DNA from: Cyathus striatus
Lineage: Eukaryota > Basidiomycota > Agaricomycetes > Agaricales > Nidulariaceae
Direction: 5' to 3'
Assembly (NCBI GenBank): GCA_025738555.1
Contig: JAOVFP010000016.1
Coordinates: 186,001 to 250,000 of the forward strand
Length of the DNA stretch: 64,000 nt
This document shows positions 24,300 through 35,499 of the stretch, piece after piece. The position numbers and the translations under genes are program-made. Position 1 is the first letter of the stretch. Each line of letters starts with the position of its first letter. A model generated the notes under the pieces. The model did no database searches. It had not been told where the DNA came from and was given only the letters and a program-made list of their open reading frames with translations.

Positions 24300-24780
24300 G
24301 AGGCGAACAGCAGCGGAGAGAGCTCAGACAACAGCAAGAATGCGAGAGAGACAGAGCACACAAGAGAAACAGAGCATACGAGAGAGTCCAGGCGAGGAGC
24401 ACAAGCATGAGAGCACGAGCAAAAGAGAAAGCACAAGAGAGGGGGCAAGAGAGTGAGAACAAGAGAACAAGAGAGGCACACAAGAGAGGGCCATGAGAGG
24501 GAGAGAACGAAAGAGGGCACAGAAGAGAGGGTGTGCGAGAGAGGGCGCGAGAAGGAGGGAACGAGAGAGAGGGTGCGAGAACAAGAGAACAAGAGAGAGA
24601 GAGGGCGCGAGAACAAGAGAACAAGAGAGAAGGTGCACGAGAGAGGGCGCGAGAACAAGAAAGGGCATGAGAACAAGAGAGGGCATGAGAACAAGAGAGG
24701 GCATGAGAACAAGAGAGGGCATGAGAATGAGAGCATGAGAGAGAGGGTGTGAGAGTGAGAAGGCACAGGAGGGAGAGCAC
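24300..24780 (+). repeat. Purine-rich minisatellite (GAGAACAAGAGAGG units)
   Basis: About 480 bp of almost pure A/G/C sequence built from GAGAGGGCRYGAGAACAAGA-like units. At 24660-24730 an 18-bp unit GGGCATGAGAACAAGAGA is repeated in tandem about four times. Elsewhere units are shorter and degenerate (GAGAGAGGGCGCGAGAACAAGAGAA). Long open frames across it on both strands, which would be Arg/Glu-rich or Leu/Ser-rich, are products of the composition. Confidence 0.8.
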
Positions 24781-25680
24781 AAGAGTGGATAGTCCCTGTA
24801 GCCAAACTTCAAGCTTAAAGCTTCAATAGATGGATATCAGTAAAGGGGATGAAGAACTTACTGGCACAGACACCCAGCTTGACAAAACATGAATCAAGTA
24901 CACCCAGACAAGTTCTTGAAGGCTTGGATTGCTGAGTTCTAACTCCTACCACCCAGGACAGAAGATAGATGAAACATTGGAAGGGGTCTTGAGGGAGAGA
25001 GGGGAGCAATATGTGTACGCATGGCTGGCAGAGGTGGATGGACCATGGAAGATGAGAGGGAGAATGTAAGGGGAAGGTTTGAGGAAAGTTGAACGTGCTC
25101 AGAGTTCAAAGAGTTGAACAACGACGTGTCTGTGACGTGGAAAAGTCACGTGATAATCGTGTCAGCTTCCCAGTGATTTGATTGGCTTGGGAGCTCTTTG
25201 GCTGAACATTTCGGCTGAACCTTAATGGCAGCTGTCGGACTTATATTTAGCCACATCAAGACTTTGGAATTTTGTTGTGCATTACAGGTAGATATTTCAA
25301 TAACACATTGAATATTATAACTTTGTAAATGCATTTTGTTTTTTGAATCATTAGGATTATGTGTAAGGCCAAAGGAAGTACAGGTATCTATAAAACTCAT
25401 TACTCAAGAAACATACTTCAGTACTCTACCAAAACTCTACCATAATATAGTTAATAGAAGGTCAAATTAATAAGTATTAATAGTTATATAGACCTATTAT
25501 TGTCCTAAATGTGTGTGAAGTAGTGCATTTAAGCCAAGATTAGTAGGCTGTACATGTGCGCATTAGTACACTTAAGCCGAAATTTATTACATTTAAGGAT
25601 ATGTAAAGAAATATAAGGTAAGGGGTACACCTTAATTTAACTAACTTAACTAATTTAGTCAATGGGGAATTTGCTGATGT
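24781..25680. other. Intergenic stretch before Ngaro-like copy 2
   Basis: No gene is supported. AT-rich sequence with a CACGTG-containing patch at about 25145 that may belong to the 5' end of the downstream retroelement. No target duplication could be identified. Confidence 0.3.
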
Positions 25681-25736
25681 CATGGCACGAGCCTCTCCTT
25701 GCTTCAGAGGATGGGAGTTGAGCACTGCAAGGAGCC

Positions 25737-26850
25737 ATGCACATGACTCATCACTCGACTGGAACCTCCATCCCTTCTCAATTGAATGCAGGATCCACCT
25801 CTGGAGGACGTCGGAATCCACCACCTAGAATCGTACGATCCATTAGTCCACGAGAACGAATTGAGAGAGAGGAAAATCCACCTTCCACTCGAAGCGTGTC
25901 TCAACATGAGCCTGAGGGATCGCTTAGAGGAGAGAGAAATGATCTCGACTCTGTCTACATTGGGGGTCTTTTCCCATACTTTTCCCATATGAGCTCTCCA
26001 TGCAGCTCGAAGAGATCCTTGAGCGGTATAGAAAGGGTGAGTACTCCAAGACCGCTGCCATCTGTGCTATGGGATGAGTCATTCCACCCTTTGAACCAGG
26101 AGATGGATCACCAGCAGAGGACACTTTTAAGTCGTATGTCAGTACCCTCAAAGACATCCAAAGGCGAGAGGAGAAGCGAGCTGAATATGGAAGTTCTCGG
26201 ATTGGGAACTTTGCAGAATCTTCATCTCAGGGGAAACGACACCGGTCAATCTGTGAGCCTTCCCCCAGTGAAAGCAGTGACTTCAGTGAGGAGGAGGAAG
26301 AACGTCCAGAGAGAGAATCCAACAAATGACCTCGCATCTTCCTCAAGGACATGCCGTTCTATGAGGACGATCTCGCGAATGCGAGCAAGTTGTCTCCTGA
26401 GGTCACTCAAACCAAAAATTCTCTCAAGTTGGCAGTGCACTGTTGATGCAATGCTCCATGTCTTCCCTCATCATAAGTCCGAAATCTACCAGTATAGAAG
26501 ATACATTTCTCGTTTCTTCCGAAGTGGCAGGGACCACTCCCATGTCATCGCATTCGACAAAGCCTGCCGAACACACACTTCTACACGAACCGATATTCCC
26601 CTCAACGACTTTGACGAGTTCCGATGGCTCGAGTTCTCCTTCCTCTCTTGCAATGGAACCCACTTCCACTCTCAAGGAGACCACCAACTGCAATCGTCAT
26701 TGAAGGGAAATTCAGGATGAGATAAATCACGAGAAGTCTGTAGGAAATTCAACTCTTCAGCTGGATGCTGATATGGAGGAGCTCAATGCCGCTATACTCA
26801 CAAGTGTTTCAAATGCAACAAACCTGGGCATGGAATGGCAAACTGTAAGT
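25737..26850 (+). pseudogene. gag of Ngaro-like copy 2
   Basis: Pieces of gag lie in more than one frame: FEPGDGSP, a Lys/Glu-rich part and ASKLSPEVTQTK in one, then AMLHVFPHHKSEIYQYRRYI in another, so at least one frameshift is present. The CCHC knuckle CFKCNKPGHGMANC is readable at about 26803-26850 and is intact (C-x2-C-x4-H-x4-C). It aligns with the knuckle of copy 1. Function by analogy is RNA binding and particle assembly. Confidence 0.6.
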
Positions 26851-26929
26851 CAGGAGAAAGAAAATGACTTACCATTCAGTTCTGTTCCTGCATATCTGTG
26901 ACAACTTCAGTCTTTTTCTCCTTATTTTT

Positions 26930-29744
26930 CTCTTACTCCGGTTTTGTCATATACTTTCAATGCTTCACCTCTTCCATCTCCTCCACTCAATATTATTTGT
27001 GATCCTTTCCTTTGCTCTGTTGTTCAAAAACATTCTCTTCTACTTAAAATTGTTACTCCAATTAATGTTGATCGTTTTGAGTCATATTTATCAGTCCACC
27101 CATATCGTCCCTTTGTAGAATCTGTTTGCCGAGGACTATGAGAAGGTTTTTGGCCTGGTGCTTCTTATGAGTGTAAATGCAGGCTAACTTGGAATGAGTC
27201 GAAGAGTCGACCTTCCCAAACGCCTGCTGAAGAAGCTTTCCTGTTCCAATGACAAGACCAGGAAGTTGCACTTGGTTGTTTCTCACCTCCATTTGGTCCA
27301 ACGCTCCCTCAAGGGATGTTCTCAATGCCAATTCATGCTGTTCCCAAAGACCTTGCAAAGTTTTGAATGGTTAGTAACCATTCTGCTGGGGAACACGCTC
27401 TCAACCTTCTGATTCCGCAGGATGTCATAGTGGGACAAAGCCCTCTTGATGGACTCAAGTCCTTGGGGGACTCTATTCCTTCACTGCGAGAGAAATATGG
27501 TCCACAAGAACAACTCATCCTCTTCAAATCTGATGTTCAGAGTGCTTATCGGCTGGCTCCCATGCATTTCTTTTGGCAGCTTATGCAAGTTGTCATTATG
27601 ACAAATGGCAATCTTCATATAGATCATTGTAATGTGCTCGGGGACAAAGCCTCTTCCATGATTTGGATTGCCATCATGTCCCTTATCACCTGGATAGCCG
27701 TCTTCCTGAAGTTCATCCCAGATATATTTCAATACTCGGATGATCTCTTTGGAGTTCAACATGCCTCGGAATGGGAATGGTATGAGCCTTACGAGTCTTT
27801 CTACCCTTCCAGGCAAGCTCAACTCTTGCGCCTCTGGGATGAGCTTGGAATTCCACATGAGCAGAAAAAGCAGGTCTTCGGATCTTGTCTCACTATAATT
27901 GGTTTTGACATTGATGTTGATCATCTGTCAATTTCCATGCCGCCCACAAAGAAACAAGAACTGATCAATCATATTCATTGGTTCTCTTCTCAGCATCACA
28001 TCAAACTCCCACTTAAGGAGTTTCAACATCTTGCTGGGTGGATAAACTGGGCGCTGAATGTCTTCCCGTTACTTCGACCTGGCCTTTTCTCTGTTTACTA
28101 AAAGATTTCTGAGAAGGGCGAGTCAGCTTCAAGAGTCTACCTCAATAATGAGGTTCAAGCCGACCTCGTGTGTGAAGTGAATGTTTATTCACGCTCACAC
28201 ATAAGTATTACAGTTTACACCTGAATTGAAGTGTGGGTGTGTCCGTTGTACTTAGTAGTACTTACTACTCCACCCATGTGTAAGTTAAGTCAAAAGATAT
28301 ATATATTATTTAATCTTATAAAAATGAATACTCACATCATGAGTGTGAAGTAAAGACCTTGAGCGTGAATTGACAGACCTTGAGCGTGAAAACTCAGACC
28401 CTGTGCGTGAAAGTGTGGACCCTGTGCGTGAGATGTCGACCCTGAGCGTGAAATACAATCTTGAGCAAGGGGGTCCGAAATTTTTGCCGAGCGATATCAG
28501 GTTAGGTAGGTAGGGTACCCTCAGGTGCCCTTAAATTTTTTCCAGACCTCACTTAGAAATTTGTCATAAAGTACAACTTCAGAGGATTTTTAAATTAATA
28601 TATAATAAACCATTTTCAGTAATAATAACTATGCTCAAAATGCGATACAGAGTAGCTGGTAATATTAGAATGAAGTGAGTTTATAGTGTATGCATTATAT
28701 TACACCAAGAATTTACCAAACCCAATAGCAGTTCCACCCATCTCGTGTAGCCTTGTAGGCTTTACAAATTTCAGAAATTGATGGATTTACAATACTTGCC
28801 TTAGGAAAAATTATTTAGTAAAACTGTACCTGGATGAACATGGGTATCTACGGCCCTTTGCATATGAATGTGAAACTAGTTGTGATCATGGGCTGAAAGG
28901 GTATGTAATATAATTCTGATTATATAATATCTATAACAGGTATTTAGTTCCCACAGTAGGTAGGTAGGGTACCTGGCATGGGGCTTAAAATTTACATCGA
29001 CCTGATGTACCTTAACAAAATTCTTGAACCCCCTTGATCTTGAGCGTGATGTGAGCGTGCACACTCAATGCACGCTCACACCTTGAGCGTGAAATATAAA
29101 ATTTATTCTTCAATATCTGACATTCCATCTCGCTTAAAAACCTTACTTGCAGTAACAATAAGACTACAGGAGTACAAAAAAAGTATATATACTTAATTTA
29201 CATTGTGTTTCGACCCAAAGATAGGCCATTTACAACTAATATATATACCTTGAGCGTGACATGCTCACTTTTGTGCGTGAAAATTTGGCCTTGAGCATGG
29301 CATGCTCAATCACGCTCACTTTTGTGCGTGCCCGGAATTTTCTATGTGCCCGTTGGTTACCACTATCCCTTCCCTCCTGACATTCTCGACCTCGATATTT
29401 ACCCTTATGAGGTTTTAGCAGTTGCCTCGGCTCTTTTCCTTCTTCCAGAACGAGTTCTCTCAACAACAACCGTTCTTATTTTCTCAGACAGTTCTAACAC
29501 TGTCTCTCTATTCAATTCGCTTCGTGCGCCCAATATTTCCCTTAACCGGATTCTTAAGGTTACAGTTGACCTTCTCCTTCAAGAAGGTTATCATTTTCGA
29601 GTCCTCCATATTCCAGGTGAACGTAATGTGGTAGCTGATGCCTTATCATGTCACCAATTTGACCGGGCATGCCAATATGATCTTGACCTCTCCATGGAGT
29701 CATTTATACCCCCTCGTTCTTTGCTGGGGGCTTTACACAAATGA
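26930..29744 (+). pseudogene. Reverse transcriptase-RNase H of copy 2, split
   Basis: The reverse transcriptase spans about 26930-28100 with TGA codons at 27139, 27250 and 27364; the first and third stand where copy 1 has Arg. FKSDVQSAYRLAP and QYSDD are preserved. Sequence matching copy 1 ends near 28154 (QADL), resumes near 29352 (VGYHYPFP), and continues through FSDSSNTVSLF and ERNVVADALSC to 29744. About 130 bp of RNase H, including the first catalytic Asp block (VDVS in copy 1), has been lost around the insertion. Confidence 0.75.
28155..29352 (+). mobile_element. GCGTGA-repeat element copy 1, inserted in Ngaro RNase H
   Basis: The 1.2-kb insert carries many TTGAGCGTGA and CTGTGCGTGA words near both ends (28340-28470 and 29036-29330). 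It ends in GTGCCCGGAATTTTCTATGT followed by GCCCG. A related element at about 43628-46450 ends GCCCGGTAAAATCTACGTGC, then CCG, which fixes the right boundary. A hairpin with perfect 11-bp arms, GTGAGCGTGCA / TGCACGCTCAC, lies at 29051-29079. It has no coding capacity. The left end appears truncated, together with the lost Ngaro sequence. Confidence 0.65.
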
Positions 29745-30740
29745 TTCCTACTTTGCGGCGTTCCAGGCAGCCTTATCGGACCCCCTGGACACATGAACGT
29801 TTTCTTCGGGAACGTTCCATTACTCTTGGTTATCGTATCGACCACTCCACCATCATGAATTACTCTAGTGCTTTCAACAGTTATATCCACTTCTGCCATG
29901 CTCATTCACTTCCTCTTGAGCCAACTGCGACCACTTTTTGTGACTATCTCATTTACATGTCTCACCATGTATTGTCCTCTACCCTTTCTACTTATCTCTC
30001 GGGCATTGTTCACCTACTTGAGCCATATTACCCAGTTGCACGTGAACTCCGCAATACCCGACTGGTCAAAGACATATTGCTCTCATGCAGACGCCGCTTC
30101 CACTCCTCTCCCAAACGAAAGCCCCCCACTTCCTCTAAATCTCTTGTCAGCCATTTGCGCAAAACTTCAATTCTCTACCGATCACGACACACTTTTGTGC
30201 CTTTCTGCTCTTCTTACGGCCTTTTATGGTCTTCTACGCTTAGGGGAACTCGCAGCACCCGATGATTCAAGTTTGATTGATCCATGCAAACTGATCACGC
30301 GCGTATCTGTCAAATTTTGGCCAGACCCCGCATACCAATTCACTCTCCCGACACACAAAGCTGACCGTATGTTTCAAGGAGATATAGTCCTCATCAAACG
30401 CCTATTCCTGGCCGGACCTCATCCCCTCCCCTTTTTCTCTCGTTATCTTGCTTCTCGTGACCGTCTTTTTCCTTACCATCGCCTCTTATGGCTTCGAAAA
30501 AATGGTGCGCCATTAACGCGCTCCTACTTCCTTTCTTTCCTTCATTTGCATGCCGGTGCGGCCTTCTCTGGTCATTCTCTCCGTTCTGGGGGGGCCACCG
30601 CTCTTGCTGAACATGGCATCCCATCTGCTTCAATCCAACAGATTGGACGTTGGTCTTCTGATGCCTTTCAAATTTATGTTCGCAAGCACCCTACGTTACT
30701 TTCTTCTTCTCTTCTGCCTCATAATTTACGTTCGCTTTAA
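29741..30740 (+). pseudogene. Tyrosine recombinase of copy 2, frameshifted
   Basis: The frame starts MIPTLRRSRQPYRTPW, overlapping the RNase H frame as in copy 1. The reading phase changes in the C6 run at 30122-30127, after which the protein continues as LLSAICAKL, LLRLGELAAPDD, the HSLRSGG box and a C-terminal IYVRKHP with the probable nucleophile Tyr. A single 1-nt indel in the homopolymer explains the break. Catalytic residues are otherwise preserved. Confidence 0.8.
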
Positions 30741-31819
30741 TCCAAAAAAAATAAAAAAAACATATAAATAAAAAATAAAAAAAATAACAAAACAGATATA
30801 TTTTATTCCTAATACTGTAAATAGCTCCATTCTTCTTCTTATTACTTATTCATTCTCGTGTTACTCTCAATTTTATTTGATCCGTCATACTCATATCGTG
30901 TATTTCTACTCACTAACAAGTGTAATACTAGTCTATTTCGGCAGTGTCGAGGTGAAAAGCTCATTTCGCTCTCACCTCCCCACGGCGCCTCCTACTCATT
31001 TCTATTGTGCGATTATTCAATTGGCGACACCTTAGTCACCATTTGATCAACTGTGACCTTTCGATGACTAAATCGCTACGTATTAGTGACTAAGCGTTTT
31101 TACTGAGTATGACCACTGTACGTCTTCCTCTCATCTTTCTATTCTTGTCCACACCCACTCACGTCATGGATAACAGCGGGGGATATGGTATGGACCGACC
31201 CGTCCACAGGCGACGTCGGATTCGTGCTGATATGCATGGCCTTGGTGCTCATCATGATTCCTGGAGTTGGATTTTTCTATTCTGGGTTACTGAGAAAGAA
31301 TGCATTGTTGATGGTATACATGAGTATGGCTTCGTTGGCTGTTGTTTCCTTCCAGGTGCGTCTTGTCCCTTCTTCCCTTTTCTTGAACTAATGTGGTGAA
31401 AAGTGGTTCTTCTGGGGGTACTCCCTGGCATTTAGCGAAACAGGCTCAGCATACATCGGGAACCTCAGTATGTCCCCCCCCTGTTGTTCCCTTTCCTAGC
31501 TAATACAGGTCCACAGAATACTTTGGCCTGAAAGGAGTCCCAGAACAACCCTCAATAGGCTCAACCCGTATCCCCGCCCTCCTCTTCTGCATCTACCAAC
31601 TCATGTTCGCAGCCATCACACCTGCAATCGCATGCGGCGCCATAGCCGAACGCGCCCGCCTAGGCCCCATCCTCGTCTTCATATTCATATGGAGCACACT
31701 CGTCTACGATCCCATAGCATGCTGGACATGGAACAGCAACGGATGGAGCTTCGTCCTCGGCGGGCTCGATTTCGCCGGAGGCACACCAGTGCATATTTCC
31801 TCTGGAACAGCAGCATTGG

Positions 31820-33480
31820 CTATGAAGTTCCGATAGGGGAAAAACCTGGCGAAGCGAAATTCACTTCCCGCCGTAACTCCCAGCGGGCAAAATTCGAATT
31901 ATTTCACTTTTTTTTACATATCTTACATGACATAGTATGTCAGTCCTACATATTATATATCTGAAGCATTATGGTAAAGATAGCCATATAAAAAGTGCTC
32001 AATAGAGCAGTTTTTCAGGTACCATTTCGCCGCTTGCGCCCCATCAGACAGTTTCCCACGGTCATCGAGGATACAGCAATGGCTTGTCAAACACTCCTCC
32101 GAGTCCACACTCATTCTGTGTCGATTTCCCATCAACCCTCGATGCTTCAGCAATACAAAAAAATAACATAGGAGTGCGCGTGATACGAATTCAGACAACC
32201 AATCGGCCAAGCGCTCAACAGCATGCTATCGTGTTTTTAACATTGGTACTTCAAGATCATCCCCTCCTTACTATATCCTGACATGTTTTTACATGTTTTC
32301 CCTACGATTCAATGGTTATGTGTTTATTTATTAGCATTTCTGCTGCTTCCCCCGCTCTGTTAGGCATATTTCACCTTTATGTTGCTATTTGAACTGTAAT
32401 ATTAAAATATCCTACAATTCAGCAGTCCTGTTTCAATATTTTTTGCTCTCTTCTACGTTCTACTGCACTACATTAATTCAAAATTGTATGCCAACTTCTC
32501 CCTCACAAATTTCATTTAGAAATTCAACTCGAAGAAGATCTCTGAGTCTATAGCTGCATCATTATCCCTTCGTATTCGTCGCTGTATGTTTTATTTATAT
32601 CACACTAAAACCATAAAGCATAATGGTTTACTTCAATTATTTCTGCAGCTGTTTCCAGAAAGTTAGCGCTAGATTAGAAAGCGGTGATGTGAGTTACCAA
32701 TTTTACACCATTTTCTGCAAGGAAGAACTTGAAAATTGCTGGGGTTTGGTTGCATACGACATACCCCACCCTAAAAAAACCATTTCAGGTATTAAATACA
32801 CGATGTTATTATAAAAAATTTAAAGTCTGAATAGTCGAAATAATGACATCGATAAGTGCCGGTTGATAAGATCTTCAAGTGCCAAGAACGAATTGGTGCG
32901 CTGTTAAGAGCGGGGGAAGCAGCAGAAATGCTAATAAATAAACACATAACCATTCAATTATAGAGAAAACATGTAAAAATATGTCAGGATGTAGTAAGGA
33001 GGATTCACGTGTAGAGATTTCAACATCGACCAGAGAGGGGATGATCTTGAAGTATGAATGTTAAAAACACGATAGCACGCTGTTGAGCGCTTGGCCGATT
33101 GGTTGTCTGAATTCGTATCACGCGCACTCCTATGTTATTTTTTTGTATTGCTGAAGCATCGAGGGTTGATGGGAAATCGACACAGAATGAGTGTGGACTC
33201 GGAGGAGTGTTTGACAAGCCATTGCTGTATCCTCGATGACCGTGGGAAACTGTCTGATGGGGCGCAAGCGGCGAAATGGTACCTGAAAAACTGCTCTATT
33301 GAGCACTTTTTATATGGTTATCTTTACCATAATGCTTCAGATATATAATATGTAGGACTGACATACTATGTCATGTAAGATATGTAAAAAAAAGTGAAAT
33401 AATTCGAATTTTGCCCGCTGGGAGTTACGGCGGGAAGCGAATTTCGCTTCGCCAGGTTTTTCCCCTATCGGAACTTCATA
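31820..33480 (+). mobile_element. Long-TIR element copy B, inside ammonium transporter
   Basis: A 1.66-kb element with inverted repeats of at least 445 bp, from TATGAAGTTCCGATAGGGGA to its complement at 33480. GCATTGG occurs on both sides (31813-31819 and 33481-33487). CpG sites are kept here but changed in copy A, so this copy is younger or less methylated. Relative to copy A the left arm lacks about 38 bp near 32270. Open frames of 85 and 65 codons are repeated in mirror order in the two arms and follow from the inverted repeat; I do not call them genes. Confidence 0.85.
32649..32788 (+). other. Exon-like segment inside long-TIR element (copy B)
   Basis: A 140-nt segment bounded by TTTCTGCAG and CAG/GTATTA, open in one frame encoding about 46 residues that include GDVSYQFYTIFCKEEL and WGLVAYDIPHPKK. 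The counterpart in copy A keeps the same two splice-like borders. It could be a host exon captured by the element or a remnant of its own gene. I do not recognise the peptide. Confidence 0.4.
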
Positions 33481-34357
33481 GCATTGGGTCCAATTAGGGT
33501 ATCAAGTAGCTGATTCAGTGTCCGGGTTCGTGTATAGTTTCGTCATGACCGTACGTCCCCTCCTCCCCCCCTCTCCTTCCCTCTAATCTAACTACTTATT
33601 GTGAAGACAATAATCCTCTGGATAATGCACTTCATCCCAGGCCTCCGACTGCGCACAACGGAAGAAGCAGAAATCCTAGGCATAGACGACGCCGAAATGG
33701 GCGAATTCGCATATGATTATGTCGGTTTGGAGCAGGAGATTGGACATAGTGTTGATGTTGGTTTGGGCGCTGTTGGTGGGGCGGGGGAGCCTGAGCATGG
33801 GCATGTGGAGGGGGAGAGTGAAGGGAGTGCGAGTGTGGAAGACAAAGATGCGCGGTGATGTTTTTATGGTTAAGTATACCCCACGCTTTCGACATTCGTT
33901 CTTTTGATTTTTACTACTACTTATGTACTTTGATTTTTGCATAATTACAATTAGATGGTTTAACGATCCCAGAGAGAGTTACGACAGATGTTCCCTTTCC
34001 AAGTACTCTGAGAATCTGAAATTTCATATTCCTGGCATTATCTTGTAGGGATTGGTTAAGGTAAACCCGATCTAATAATGATACAAGGCACTGTAGCACA
34101 TGTGTAGTAATCTCGGTTCGAGAATTGGATGGTAGTACTTGACAATAGTGACCTACTCCATATCAATGAAGCTTGTAAATTCTATATCACTGTTCGATCA
34201 CCTTGAATTGTCGGTGGAAGGCTGCATGGCCAATTGAAAAAACCCTTTAATTAATCTGCATGCCTGACATTGTTCAAATACAATTAGCATATATCACATC
34301 GGTAACTTTGCGTTAAACACACTACGATAGAAGTCATGGACAGTGACCAACTGAATG

Positions 34358-35290
34358 TTACTGTGAGACAAGTTCACAAATGGTGCTCGAATAGCTTGAA
34401 CAGAAGGTAATATCAACGTCATTGAAACCCCTTAAATGTGTAAACATATGTTTCAGCTCTTTATTTGACTTTTGGTGCAACGCACCAAGTGTAAAGGCGA
34501 AAAACCCTCCTCCATCTCGAACAACTTTGTCAACAGTGATCTTGTACTGAGCTACGGTATTCCTTTTCGCCAGTGTTAATATTGCTAGGATAAATTCCAT
34601 GGCTACCACGAATATTCTATATGCCATATCAGGATCAGCCAACGATATAAACCAAACAACGAATGAGGAAACGTTCCCATTTCGAAGAAAAGCCGAAGGT
34701 ATATATCGTAAACCGCATATTTCATCATAATATACATGTTGATAGTATAATATCCATAGATGCATACCTAATCCGGAAGTTGCGGCTAGTAATACTGTTA
34801 AAAGAATTCCAACTTTATAATCTTTGTCATGCAAGACATATACTATAAAATGTACATTATTAAGTGCCGCACCCGAATTTGGAAGGAGACGACATACCAC
34901 GTAACATTACGATTGCATGCATTGCAAGCCCGAGAGAGTTACTGGATACCAGTAAAAATGTAAACCAAAATCTACAACGCGATGGTTCAACGGGCGCATG
35001 ATAGAGCATGGTGAAGAACAAGACAGCAGTGGCACTTGTATTTTTTAATCGTTTTCAGTTCTTTGAGAATAGACTCTTAAACGTACGTTTGATATATGTA
35101 CGAGTCCAAAATAACGACAGAAAAGATACAGATATTTGACAGGTGTTAGGGGACGTCTTATGGTATGTAGTCAATGGACTACACCAAGATGTATGAATAG
35201 CTCGCACTTACTTCCAGATATGTTTAAGTATACTCGAACTGAAAAGTGCTGGCATGATCATAGAGGAGGACTATCAAGGCAGCCACTGGA
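34358..35290 (-). CDS. DUF6533-like multi-pass membrane protein
   Basis: Minus-strand exons read, in order, AALIVLLYDHASTFQFEY near 35.27 kb, then LYHAPVEPSRCRFWFTFLL and SNSLGLAMHAIVML at 35.03-34.91 kb, then VLHDKDYKVGILL and several hydrophobic stretches down to 34358. The YDH..TF signature followed by several transmembrane segments is what I associate with the DUF6533 family of mushroom-forming fungi, seven-pass membrane proteins of unknown role. An intron with donor C/GTGGTATGT near 34900 fits. The start exon is not certain and some exons are weak, so it could be a decaying gene. No neighbour gives a functional hint. Confidence 0.45.
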
Positions 35291-35499
35291 ATATAATCAT
35301 TATTTTTAGAAAATTCACATGTGAACCCGGCAATTCGGAGTTCCTCACATCCAGAACAATTGCGAAAAAACACACTCGGCCGAGTACCCGTTGCGTCCAT
35401 TTAGCCTCGAAGGCGTGCGTAATCCAATAATTCACGGGGTTGCGAAAGGGCTTGAACTGTGAATTGGTCCACATAAATATTAGAAACTGAATAGATCTC

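Larger units (their letters stand above)
25737..30740 (+). mobile_element. Ngaro-like copy 2, decayed and interrupted
   Basis: The same gene order as copy 1: gag with CCHC knuckle, reverse transcriptase, RNase H, tyrosine recombinase. The protein blocks can be aligned with copy 1, but the nucleotides have diverged too far for the two to be recent copies. It carries several in-frame TGA codons, one frameshift and a 1.2-kb foreign insertion in RNase H (28155-29352). True ends lie outside the coding core. At about 30945-30990 a GTGTCGAGG...GGCGCCTCCT pair resembles one at 5718-5740 behind copy 1 and probably belongs to the terminal repeats. Confidence 0.75.
31185..33858 (+). pseudogene. Ammonium transporter (AMT/MEP family), disrupted
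   Basis: The 5' part has exons at about 31185-31355, 31404-31467 and 31517-31819 encoding MIPGVGFFYSGLLRKNA, WFFWGYSLAFSETGSAYIGN, FGLKGV, AITPAIACGAIAERAR and PIACWTWNSNGW, typical of AMT/MEP/Rh channel proteins. Reading then enters a transposon. The 3' part resumes at 33481 with HWVQLGYQVADSVSGF, then after an intron ILWIMHFIPGLRLR and EMGEFAYDYV in the cytoplasmic tail, ending at 33858. The central transmembrane segments, roughly 150-200 residues by comparison with the family, are absent, so no working channel can be made. Flanking parts keep reading frame and splice signals, which points to recent loss. The start is uncertain: ATG 31166 is in another phase from ATG 31185. Confidence 0.85.

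Noticed and set aside
24212..24812. Frames of 160-200 codons, Leu/Ser/Cys-rich on minus and Arg/Glu-rich on plus
   Set aside because: They are translations of the GAGAACAAGAGAGG minisatellite.
31953..33348. Two nearly identical 85-codon frames facing each other, plus a mirrored 65-codon pair
   Set aside because: They are the same sequence read in the two inverted arms of the long-TIR element, with no domain.
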